NCBI GenBank assembly: GCA_963920705.1
Contig: OY987225.1
Location: forward strand, 30,503,538-30,567,537
Length of the DNA: 64,000 bases
Direction: 5' to 3'
DNA from: Odiellus spinosus
Taxonomy: Eukaryota > Arthropoda > Arachnida > Opiliones > Phalangiidae
The notes beneath the pieces were generated by a model. It had not been told where the DNA came from, ran no database searches, and saw nothing but the letters and a program-made list of their open reading frames with translations. The position numbers and the translations under genes were made by a program. Below, piece after piece: positions 38,323 through 49,369 of this stretch; positions within the stretch are counted from its first letter, which is position 1, and each line of letters starts with the position of its first letter.

Positions 38323-38376
38323 AGAAATGTGTGGTCACGCTTCAAGGGTCACGGGATTTATTTTGTAGAAAGAAAT

Positions 38377-38388
38377 TATCACGTGATA
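38377..38388. promoter_or_regulatory. Palindromic E-box TATCACGTGATA
   Basis: A perfect 12-bp palindrome with CACGTG core, 10 bp before a CCAAT box. The same TCACGTGA core lies at the PDCD2 start. Confidence 0.5.
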
Positions 38389-38808
38389 GTATAGATGACC
38401 AATCACCGAGCTCTAAATTCCAACGGACAAATTTTGAACAGTTATTTTTTAGCGGCTCGTTTACTTTTTGAGGATATGGTGCATTTCTCTATTTTGGAAA
38501 TTTTTATAAATTTAATTATAAATATTTTTTCGAAGTAATTACGATTTAATTTTACGATTATGGAAAGTAGTTGTTTTAAGTTTAGTCGCGTTACTTAGGG
38601 TCTGCGAATTTCTAGGAATTAGGATTAGGTTTTTTCGAATTTTTCTCTTTGTGTGGACGTCATTGGATCCCCTTGTTCAGTCGCTGCGCCCAAAATTCAC
38701 CAAGTTTAAAACTTGATGTTTTTTTGCCGTGTTCTTGTAAGTTAGATTAATTATTCAATTTTATTCTGGAATGCTGTAAAGAGTATTGCGGTAATTTTTA
38801 GTGTTAGA

Positions 38809-41800
38809 ATGAATCGTAGTAGGGGAAAAATAATGACTCCGGGTCGCGCTAAACTAAATACTAGCATAAAAAGACGATCTTTTGGACGTTCCTCTAAGCG
38901 CATAAGCAATCAAAGTTTCAAAAATTTAAATGCTAGCTCTGCGGAAAGTTCTAGCAATATTAAAGTCGTAGTCAGAGTCCGACCCTTGAATGTGGCGGAG
39001 GTTAATGCTGATAGTCGTTCAATAATTCAAGTTCCTGATAAGTAAGTTATAATTTTATCAGGCATTTAGCTTCGGGTCTTTAATAATATTTCAACCAATA
39101 TAGAACCTGGTTAGTTTTTGATCCGATAGAGGAAAGTGAGGATTTCTTCTTTCGAGGAATTAAACAACCAAGAAGAGACATAGCGAAGAAAGTTAATAGA
39201 AACCAAGATTTCAGTTTTGATCGTGTTTTTGATGGCACTTGCCCTAATCAAGAAGTTTTTCAAGAAACAACGTTACCAATCATTGATGGCCTCATGAATG
39301 GATACAACTGCTCAGGTAGTTACGTCTTAAGAGGTTAAGCGGGGGATAAAATGTATTAATTGCTTAAATTTTCCGAAGTCTTTGCTTATGGCGCTACGGG
39401 GGCTGGTAAAACTCATACTATGCTTGGTAATGCCCAAAATCCTGGAATTTCATTTTTAATGGTAATGGAATTATTCCGAAGAGTTGGTTTAGTTGAAGAT
39501 AAAAATTGCGAAATTTCCGTCTCATACTTAGAGGTATTAGAAATTATTTAAATAATAATACATTGGAATGTTACTAAATTAGTTTTTTACAGGTATACAA
39601 TGAGACTATTAAAGACTTGTTAGTGCCATCAGGAACTTTACAGATTAGAGAAGACCGCACTGGAGTAAAAGTTCCTGGTCTATCCATGCACAAACCTAAA
39701 AGCGCTGAGGATCTCTTGCTACTCTTAGAATATGGAAATAAAAATCGAACGCAACATCCTACCGATGCCAATGCTGAATCGTCCCGCTCTCACGCAGTCT
39801 TCCAAATATATTTGAAACAGAAAGATAAAGAAGCTGGTCCGAATGAGAACATAAAAATTGGAAAAATGAGTCTTGTTGATTTGGCTGGTTCTGAGCGAGC
39901 TTCCGCAGTTAAAAACCACAATAAAGCTCGCCTGAAAGAAGGGGCCAATATTAATCAGTCCCTCTTGGCTCTTGGAAGCTGTATCAATGCCTTAGCCGAT
40001 AAAAAGGTAATATTCACTTAATTCAGCCGAATTAAATAGTACTGTGGAGTTTTTTATTAGATTTTTTTTTTTTTTTCCTTTTTAGAAAGGAAATCACGTA
40101 CCGTATAGGAACAGTAAACTAACTCGTATACTAAAAGATAGTTTAGGTGGTAACTGTCTAACAGTTATGATTGCTGCTGTAAGGTTAGTCAGTCTCTTTG
40201 AAACCTTGTTCAGGGTGACCAGGGTGATCCTATTTTTCGATACCTTCCTTTAAACTATTATTCTATATATTTCTATAAATTCACTTCTGTTAACACTTAA
40301 CACCATCTCCAAATCAATAAATCCCCCCAAAAAAAAATTGACTATACAACTTATATTTGCAAAAATAAGTTGGGAAAACTCAAAATGGCAAAGATACAGG
40401 AAACAATTGTTTCAATATAATCCCGTGTTAGTTGAACCATAAATTTCTTTATGTATTTAATTAGTATAATTAGTCCATTAACCCTATGTTTTTATGCTAC
40501 TATACTATTTAAGATTTTTCTCCTATATTTTCCTATGAATGTTTGGAAGCATTTTTCTGGTCACCGTGCTTGTTAAATATATTCAACATACTAAAAATGA
40601 TTTTATTTCAGCCCTTCATCATTAACTTACGAAGATACCTATAACACTTTAAACTACGCTTCAAGAACCAAGGAGATTAAAGTTGATCTAAAACGAAACA
40701 CGTATAGCGTAGAGTCTCACGTTTCCCAATATAAAAGAATCATGGAATCGCAACAACGGGAGTTAGCCCAGTTGAAATTGAAATTAAAAGAGTACGAAGA
40801 AGAGAGTGCAATGGAAACTCACGAAACTGCGTGCGCTGAATGTCAAACATCATTCATGGAAGTTGTTAAAGAAGATCTTTCTAAAACTGTGCGATATTCT
40901 ATAACCAACGAGAATGTTATGACGAATACAACCCCGTTACAAACTGAACTTGACTCTGATTTTATCATCGCTATGGATAAGTTGTTCGTGGAGCAGATAA
41001 AGATAAGGACAAAGATGATGAACTTCGAGAGTGAAGGGAAGATTCTAGCGGTATGTATTCAGGGTTTATATACTAACACGGAGTACCTGGAAATATCAAT
41101 GAATTAGAATACGGACAAAAAAATCAGGGAAACTCTTAAAAATATATACATAAAGCTGTAAATATCAGGGAAAATTCATTGGTAAAATCTGGGAAATCGG
41201 TTTTCCAAATGTTCTATGAACTCTTGGTGTTACATTTAACTTGATTTATGAATTGTTGTTGAAAATTCATAACATTTAATTTCAGTCAAGAAGATGTTTC
41301 AAGGAACAAGCGCACGAACAAATTCAATGTTTGACGTGGCATAAAGATAAATTAACCAGAGTAAAATATTTTGTGACATTATCACGATCTGTTTTAATCT
41401 CTTTTATTTTCAGAGCTCGCAGAAGATGGCTAGCGTAACGAAAGGTTTAATGAAAACCGAATTGAGATGCAAAAATGAGTTGAACCGTGCGCGAACCTTG
41501 TTGGATAACAACCAAATGCAAATTGCCAACTTATTGAATAGTCATTTTGGCAATGATGGATTAGAAAACAACTCACTGCGTAGATACATGGATAATAAGA
41601 GGATGGAAGTTGAAATTGCCGGGTTAAATGTTCAAAATCATCACATCTTAAAGATGTTAAAGTTGCAGTTAGATGAAAGCGCTCTTAACTTCAAATTATC
41701 GAAAGAAGCCTTAGTCCAAGTGAAATCGCAGCAGTTATTGTTACTGGAACACAAGTTTTTGACTGAAAAACTTAAGAAGAACTACGAAAGTCTTATAGAT

Positions 41801-44118
41801 CAAGTATATCTTAGGTTTTTAAAGTAGACAAACATCAATTTAACAAGTCTACTTTAAAGGGTTTCATTATCCCTTTTAATCTTCCGGATAAGTAATTAAA
41901 CCATTTTTCTTTGTAGGTTCATGGTACGAAGGAGGTTATGTGGGCTGACGAAGCAAATGTAAACCCCATACCGGATGAATACATCAAAAACTACATGCTC
42001 CTCAATGTCTACAAGTTCACTCGGGAATCAATGTCTCCGTGGAAAAGATTATCTCAATCTGGCCTTCCTTGCAATCCATTTTCATCCACACCTTACAACG
42101 GCGCTTCGAAACAGAATTTGGCTTTTTATCATAATACCGATCAACCCGGTAATCATTCGTACATCCGAGTTGATAGTTTCATGGCCAGTGATCCAGAATT
42201 TGAAGAACTGGCTACTCCGTTACCTAACATATCTCCCGTTGATTCTTCAATTGTACTCGTACCTCCTCGAGGAAAATGTGGATCACCGTTTCCTTATCAA
42301 AGCGTTAAAACTAAACCTCTAGCTCGATCCTTGGATGATACTTTTGAAGTTCAGAGTAATAAAGAATCATCATTTTCACCGAGAGAAAAGACTCCAGACA
42401 ATGCCAATACGCCTGCTGGAAGTTTCGGAGGAAAAATTAATCAATTGGATTCTTCACCCATTTTGAATAGCATGGATGTTGATAAAGGAACAACGCATAG
42501 TCTTGGTAATATCAGCATTATCTTTCCAGGGTGACCAGACTTCAAATGGTAACGAGGAATTTAGTAATTGTCTTTCAGATCGGTTCACTAGTCCTTTACT
42601 CCCAATCTAGTATCATCTAAGCTAAACTAGTTTTGAATAAAACTAACATAGAAACCAGGTGAGTGCTGGCAATCAGCCTGAATTCTATGGAGATTTTGTC
42701 CTAAACTAGTTTAACTTAGATGATACTTGATATTTTTGGGAGTAAAGGGCTAGTGAACCAATTTAAAAGATAATTACTATATTTTCCTTTTTTTTTTTTC
42801 ATCTAACATTTCACTGGTCACCTTGTCTTTTGCTGATTGTGGAACGGTCTTACTTATACATGTATTTAATCTCTTTCAGTTACCAGTGCAACTTCAATCT
42901 TTGATAATTCTACACCACCGTCCCCTGTTCGGATTTCTGTTGATCCAGTTCCACAAGGATGTCAAACACCACCGTCACCTGTTAGAATTTCTGTTGATCC
43001 TGTTGCTGAAGACCTAGAGACGCCACCGTCTCCAATTCGATATAGCTCTCCAATGGATCATACCTACATCATGAATGCAATTATTCAACCCGCTGGTTAG
43101 TTAAAAAAAAAATTTTGTGATTTTTGTTTGTTTTTTTATAAGTTATGGGTAATTTAAATTATGTCAATTATCAGTGTCTCTAATGATTTTTAAATTATTT
43201 ACAGTTGAAGAAGTAAAGTTAGGTTTTCCTCAAAACTCTACGTTTCTTGCTCATTCATCAGGAGCTTCAATCGCAAATACGTTAAAGAAACCGCCGGCAT
43301 TCTTTCCATTTAAAGCCCCCACAACGAAAAGAATCTTGAAAAATTTGCCATTCCGTAGGGATAGAGGAACGCCAGAACCACCGGCTAGTAATGTTCAACC
43401 AGTGATTCCTATGATGAGAAAGAAACTATCCGGAGGAGTTTCTACCCCAAATCTACACAAAGAAGCCTCGGATGGTGCTAAAAGTAAGGAAACGTCTCAT
43501 TCAAACTTGGATTTTTTGGTTGTGTTTTGCTTTATTTTTCTTGGCCTCTTAAGTTGGGAGATCCGTCTAAAGTTTTTTTTGATATTTTGCGGAGCAATCG
43601 TGTGCTGTGTTAAACAAAGTGATTTTGCTCATTTTTAAAGATAACTGAGAACTGAAAATTATAAAAAATTTATACGTAATTTAAAGTTAGATTGGCTTTT
43701 ATATTTACAAAAATTTAATTAAAATTTCTTGATAAAATTTGATAAATTTTCATTTCTCATAGTTTTCCATTTCGCATATTTTTGCATGAATCGTGAAATT
43801 TCTTTTACAATAGTATATTTGAATGTGCATTTGTCTTTTCTGTGATTGCTTTTATAACAAATTTAATATTTATTGGATTTTTATATTGCGTGAAATTTAA
43901 TTTTTGCTTTTTAATAAAACATGCTACAATTTACATACTTTCTGCTTGTTTTATTTCTTGTAGGGTTACGACCTTTTCAACAACCAACTAGTGCGTCAAA
44001 AAATCGAGAAAAACTTCCCACAAATGCCAAAGAAAACTCGCAACCGAATGGAACTGCTTCTGCGATATTAGGATTAAGGCCAACTTCAATTGCCATCAGT
44101 AGGCCAAAACTTACGTGA
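38809..44118 (+). CDS. KIF18A: Kinesin-8 motor, KIF18A-like
   Basis: A plus-end-directed mitotic kinesin that dampens kinetochore microtubule growth. Exons: 38809-39041, 39104-39315, 39379-39533, 39593-40006, 40086-40183, 40612-41050, 41286-41360, 41414-41803, 41917-42505, 42880-43095, 43205-43483 and 43964-44118, giving 1084 residues (human 898). Motor: [11 protein letters not shown]-loop [11 protein letters not shown], switch [12 protein letters not shown], switch [13 protein letters not shown], and [20 protein letters not shown] Ser/Arg/Lys-rich N-terminal extension of about 45 residues precedes the motor. The family's neck ([17 protein letters not shown]) and EVMWADEAN block follow. Exon 10 encodes three tandem copies of [13 protein letters not shown]-like sequence. 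The tail is basic with [13 protein letters not shown], expected to bind microtubules. Poly(A) signal at 44641. Confidence 0.93.
41075..41205. repeat. TCAGGGAAA-type repeats in a KIF18A intron
   Basis: Degenerate copies of CCTGGAAATATCA and ATCAGGGAAA, related to the arrays at 10190, 18117 and 54530. Confidence 0.55.
42562..42780. mobile_element. MITE, family 5, in KIF18A intron 9
   Basis: Two inverted arms of about 70-80 bp. Left: TAGTAATTGTCTTTCAGAT, CGGTTCACTAGTCCTTTACT, TATCATCTAAGCTAAACTAG. Right: the reverse complement with few changes (CTAGTTTAACTTAGATGATA, AGTAAAGGGCTAGTGAACC, AGATAATTACTA). The loop is about 60 bp. Non-coding. Confidence 0.8.
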
Positions 44119-44973
44119 GTATATTTATTTTTTTGTGATCCCCTATTCTATGCCCTTCGATAAAACATCTAATTTTAAAGAACCTAGTGTTGTCTTATAT
44201 TATAATTTACCTGATACTGATATTGTGGTACAAGAAACTTGAGGAAGAGGAGGAGGGATGGGGTTCTGACTTAAATATAGTTTGCCCCAAGTTTTAGCGT
44301 TTAGTGCATCTAGTAAATTATAAAGAAGTGATTAGTCAGTGAGCAAGTCTTGGGAAACAATGGAGGAACAAATTTGCCATTTGTTTATAACTTGGAAATT
44401 AAAATATCCCGCTTATCTTTCAATATTGGTATTTCTAAACAATATCTGTAAAGCCTCGATATTGGTCACCAATATCATATTGGTTTGGACCCTTCACTAA
44501 AAGAAACCTACTTTTAAAATTAGCTTATCAAAGTCAAAATCGTCAACGGCTTTACACGGTGCTCCTGCTTTTCGTTTTGGAACACATACTAAAAAACCAT
44601 CGTAGGATTTATAGCGTTTATAAAACACTCTTGGTGTATAAATAAAATGTAGAAATAGTGTAAGATTTGTTTTATTTCATCGTAAATTTTTAATAATTAA
44701 AAAATAGTACTAGATATAATATTGCGGCGACAGAGGCTACAATGGGCCCTGCGTCAATCGGCTTTCTATGATCTCAAAGATCTGAAGCGTAATGTATGAA
44801 ACAATTAATCTCCTTGTGAATAGCTCTTCAATGATTTAAACTTAACAAACGTATAAGTGTCGATTTTTATTTTATCAAAGCAATGACTAGTGGTTTCTCT
44901 TTTTTTTAATAATGAACTCTGAACTTTTTAAATTCACGCATACCCACTTTTAAAATTGTATTTTATATCCGTT
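44119..44973. other. Convergent gap KIF18A / PTGR3
   Basis: KIF18A 3'UTR to the AATAAA at 44641. The PTGR3 3'UTR reaches a minus-strand AATAAA at 44871-44866. No other feature seen. Confidence 0.5.
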
Positions 44974-46854
44974 TCACAATGCCACAATTACTTTGCCAAT
45001 GTTTTTTCCGTCATACATGAACTGAAAATAAAACAAATAAAAATTTGCTACTGTATAAATTTTGACTAACTTATCTAATAAAAGAATATTTTAAATTAAT
45101 ATCCTTGAATATAATTACTTCAACAGCTCTGACGATAGATTCCAGTCCCACGAATTCTCCTTCTTTGCTTCGAGAACCATTGTCAATTTTAACTTTAATT
45201 TTACCCTCTTTTTGCATCGTGGAAAGTATCGCGAAATAAGCAGGTATGTATTCCATGTGGTGGAACAACATAAACCCACTTAGGGATAGTGAGTTGAGTA
45301 ATAACTGCATTTTTTTTAAAAAGAAACGATGCGCGGGTGGGTGCATTTGTTAGAAACAATATTGTTTTTAATATCCAAATCCAGAATTTTTAGTAACATG
45401 AATATATCAATGTATCAATATCCTATTAATCATTAATCTCATAATCTGAGGGATGGATGAGATCTTTTTGGATATTTATGGATAAATCTGCCAATTAGAG
45501 AAGAGTAGACATTTATTGTAGCAATACAATAATGACATTACCATTGATAAGGTAATTAAGACTATTTGAAGTTGTGATATATTCATGTTATAATAACTCG
45601 TAGTAATTAAACCAATCTTACTCTACGAGGGAAAGAATCAATGTTGATTAATGGAATAGTGTTATTTGTTTTATAACCACTTATAGCGCCGATTGATATC
45701 AGTCTTCCGTTGAAAGCAAGATGATCCAGTAAGGTAACGAACATTTTACCACCCACAGTTTCCCATATTACATCTATACCTTCCTAAAAATAATATTCGC
45801 GTAATTAGATAACAAATTACTACTTTCCAATTCAATTTGGTTATATTTACTCTATATTCTGATTTTAAAATCTCTGATAAGTTGTCCTTTTCATAATTTA
45901 TAGCGAGGTCACATCCTATTTCCTATTTTATTTGATTAGTTATTATAGTTAATGAGTTTAATGGTTACTCCTCATTTTTACTTTCAAATATTCCACTTTT
46001 TCTTTGCTGGAACATGTACCAATAACGTGACATCCAATATTTTTAGCCCATTGAACCTAAACTTGATTATATTTAATATTTCTTGCAAGTTGAAATAAAT
46101 TAGATTTATTTTTGTTTAATAATTACCGCAATATGGCCAGTTCCACCAGCTGCGGATGTTATTAGGACCTTGTCTTTTGGTCTAATAAGACCTTTCTAAA
46201 ATACAGTTATGTAATTAATCTTACTAAAACTAATTAATATTTATTAATTACCTTATCTAAACTAAGTGCCGCCGATAAACCACTAACTAATAGTGGTATG
46301 ATTTCCGGGTTTATTTCTGGTATGCTTACGATTTCTTTAGCAGGTTTACACTAAAATATTTAATACTCTTACTACCGTGTGAACAATATTTAAATTTATT
46401 AACTTACAACAAATTCTGCGTAAGCTTTAAGCCCAACGTGAGCCACAGGTTGATTCACTTTAAAATCAGTGACTTTATCACCTACAGCTACAATTTCTCC
46501 TATTCCCTAGTAATAATGAGGTTTGTTTTTGAACTTAATTATCTTTGAACTATCCCTACTTGGCTAATTACCTCGAGACCAATTTCAAATGGAGGGTATA
46601 ATTTATTGGTGAAATACTTTCCATTAGAAGCATTAACGTCAGAAGCGTTAATACCCAAATATCTACAATTTGAAAAATTATAGATTATGAAAATATTAAT
46701 TTTAATAAAATTCTTAGGTCTCAAACTTGTTTTTAATTAGAACTTCTGTAGGTCCTGGTTTTAACATAGGAACGTTGACGATGTCAACAGCTTTTCGAAT
46801 ATCAGTTGAAAGAGTTTTAACAATTAATCTCTTAAAGGTTTGGGGTAGAGCCAT
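44974..46854 (-). CDS. PTGR3: Prostaglandin reductase 3 / zinc-binding alcohol dehydrogenase domain protein 2
   Basis: An MDR-superfamily NADP-dependent reductase related to ZADH2, which reduces 15-keto prostaglandins. Minus-strand exons: 46854-46727, 46662-46572, 46506-46408, 46350-46252, 46195-46127, 46056-45982, 45922-45851, 45783-45622, 45304-45119 and 45021-44974, giving 342 residues (human 377, with an N-terminal extension absent here). Motifs: YLGINASDVN, GIGEIVAVGD, nucleotide-binding ITSAAGGTGHIAVQWAK, CHVIGTCSSKEK, then GLESIVRAVE and FMYDGKNIGKVIVAL at the end. Most introns are about 45-75 bp and nearly all are phase 0. Confidence 0.93.
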
Positions 46855-47826
46855 GGCTTCTTAACACGGAAAAACTTAAAATTGATGTGCTTCGGTTATA
46901 ATCAGTGTTTATTTTAACAAGTTGAGTTACTTGCGCTAGTCTAAATGAAAATTGAAAGGAGCAAAGTCTGTGGTTTTTATCCGTTTTAAGTAATGACCTC
47001 TGTTTTGGCCTCAAAAAAAGTTTTTTGTTTGATAAAACTCAACAAAGATAACGATACATAAAGTGGTATCAAGCTTCTATTTGAAGTACACTTGGTGTTA
47101 TGTGAAAATTTAGGAAGGTATTAAGTGCATTAAACCCCATTACAAGAGCTTTACGCGGCATTTCATTCCCTCTCCAAATATTGATAAAACTTAAAATGTC
47201 CGTTTTTATCGGGCATATTTTTATCAACTGCGGAAAATATTTTGGGTTTATCTACGTGATTAGTCGAGTCATTGCCAGTTTAACTTGGTTTTTATCAATT
47301 TAATTGAGTAATTGCGTAATATTATATGTTTAGTTGATTCACATATGAGAAATTAGAATTATGTAATGATGTACCCCGTTTTTAGGTGTTTGAATTTCGT
47401 GGGATTAGCGGACACGATTTTTATTGGTCGTATGAGGAGAAAAGACGAAAGGAAATGGGAGCTTGTGATTGGACTACGAATGAGACGCTGGGTGCCGCTA
47501 GAAACCTAGCCATTAAGATCGTCCGCTAACTTGACCGTCTTCAATCATGCTTCAGTTTTCCGGGTTTAAATGATTTTGTTAGCCGGTTTCTCATTCAAAT
47601 CCTAATTAATCCATTCGTACCGATGTAACAAAAGACACCCCGTTACAATTATCGTTGTATTACACTATATTTCTTAGTTTAGTTTTAGTTTAACCGTAGA
47701 CACAAGCCTTTTGAACTTGGTAAGTCACTTTCATTAGCATATCCCTTTTCTATTGTTCAAGGCTTAACGCATTTTTTGATTACAGGTTCAGGTTATTTAA
47801 GCGTGGTGCCTTTTAAAACTGCCAAA
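46855..47826. promoter_or_regulatory. Divergent promoter region PTGR3 / nurim
   Basis: About 970 bp. Two inverted CCAAT boxes (ATTGG near 47421 and 47473) precede nurim. A donor TTG/GTAAGT at 47720 and acceptor GATTACAG ending at 47784 define a likely 65-bp 5'UTR intron of nurim. Confidence 0.5.
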
Positions 47827-49369
47827 ATGGCCGCCAAACATTATATAACTATAGTATTGCACGTTGCAATTGCTATGCTGTCATTTGCATGCAGTGTCAT
47901 CACAGCTTGGCAAGCTATTTGGGTATTATCTTCGCATGACCACAATCATTTCAAAAGATTGGAAGTTATGAAATTCAATCCAGAGAATCGTAAGTTATAA
48001 AATTCTTTAATTAAATCATGCGTCTAGTCTAATATTACTTTACCTACATTTTCTATTCAGAATCTCGAGGATCTATGATTATATATTTGACCTGGGATGC
48101 CCTTTTAGTGTGCTTTTTTGTTTTTCAACACAGTTTTCTATCGATAGACTTAATTCATAAACGTATTATTAATACATTTGATATTACCCCTGTACAACGA
48201 AATGTCTACGTCACCTGCACATGTGCCTGTTTACAAGTAAGTTAAAGGTTTTAAAAAAATTTCTGTATTTTAATTTAATTGCATATTTATTTAACAATCG
48301 TAAATTTTATTTTATTTCACAGTTAATGATGATGTTTTGGAAAAAGGTAGATTTTAATACACTTTGGGCCTTTGACACCAGCAATCAAGAATTATTATGG
48401 TGGATATTTACCGTCATTCATACTCTTGGCTGGATTACGATCTACGGAGAAACTCTAATCATGGACTTAGGAGAACTACTTGGACTGAAACACGTAAGTC
48501 ATTTAAGAATTTTTATAATTTTATTGTACGGGAATGTTGTATGGCTTTGGGTGTATTGTATTTTTGTGGCTGAAACATAGCCTGCTACTGTACGTTTCCT
48601 TGGGAATAATGCCTTGGCAAAGTGAGGTTTCAGACATAGTCAAAGAGTGACTAATAAGGATTATTTAAACTTGCTTATTCTATTAGTGGAGCCCAAATTC
48701 CTTTCTTGCTTAGCAGACGACGTTTAACAAATTGTACAGTCAAAGCTATGTTGTGCGCAGAGCAGATAGGGCCTTTGAAAGGACGCCAACACTTAAAAAT
48801 TTAATGGACTAGGTTCCTTTATTGGGGCTAAGAGAGGAGTGGAGAATGATCTATTTGTTTGTTTATTATTGTCACTAAGTGTTTTCTATTTTTGGAATTT
48901 CGGTCACTATTTTCACTAAATATTGCTTGCATGGGTCACTAATTTTACTTCAATTTCGAGGCCTTTTGAGTGCTATCCCTGATACCTTGAATTTTAGTGT
49001 GAATGTGGCTAAAAGGTTAAGGTCGGTTTACTGGGGCAGGATATGAAATTATAGGATAGCCCAATAATAGCCTAGTGTTTGACACTTGGTTAAACCTTCC
49101 GTTAGGTATATTACGAAATAAGGGGACTTCCAGAGCCCATGTCGGTTAAGACGCTAAAATTAAAGACTCTGCACTATCATATGCGACACGGTGGTGCTTT
49201 GTCATTGTCACTAATCATGTGGATCCATCCTGTCATGACTTTGGACCGCGTAATGTTGACAATGCTACTTAGTTTTTACATGGCGAATCGTTTTCACGTG
49301 GCAATTGCGGATTATGATTACGTTAAACGAATGAATGAAAGCAAAGAGGAAGAACTCAAGCTTCTTTGA
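47827..49369 (+). CDS. NRM: Nurim (inner nuclear membrane protein)
   Basis: Nurim is a multi-pass inner nuclear membrane protein of the isoprenylcysteine carboxyl methyltransferase-like fold. Exons: 47827-47989, 48061-48236, 48323-48493 and 49106-49369, giving 257 residues (human 262). The ATG at 47827 (MAAKHY) is the first. Several hydrophobic spans are clear (IVLHVAIAMLSFACSVI; LLVCFFVFQHSFL; LLWWIFTVIHTLGWITIY; ALSLSLIMWIHPVMTL). Family residues include FQHS, YGETLIMDLGELLGLKHVYY and RHGG. The 3'UTR starts with a stem-loop (49394-49430). Poly(A) signal at 49614. Confidence 0.9.
48690..48795. repeat. Dispersed non-coding repeat copy, inverted (nurim intron 3)
   Basis: On the minus strand it reads AAAGGCCCTATCTGCTCT, CATAGCTTTGACTGTACAA and CGTCGTCTGCTAAGCAAG. 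It is the best-preserved member of the family with copies at about 25370, 35590 and 56230. Confidence 0.65.

Larger units (their letters stand above)
37935..38808. promoter_or_regulatory. Bidirectional promoter ZC3H11A / KIF18A
   Basis: 874 bp between divergent start codons. It contains a CRE plus CCAAT box (38310-38322), a 12-bp palindrome TATCACGTGATA (38377-38388) and a second CCAAT (38399-38403). No TATA box was recognised. Confidence 0.55.

Noticed and set aside
47776-47826. N-terminal extension of nurim
   Set aside because: Opens with TTG and spans a probable 5'UTR splice acceptor ending at 47784; the first ATG is at 47827.
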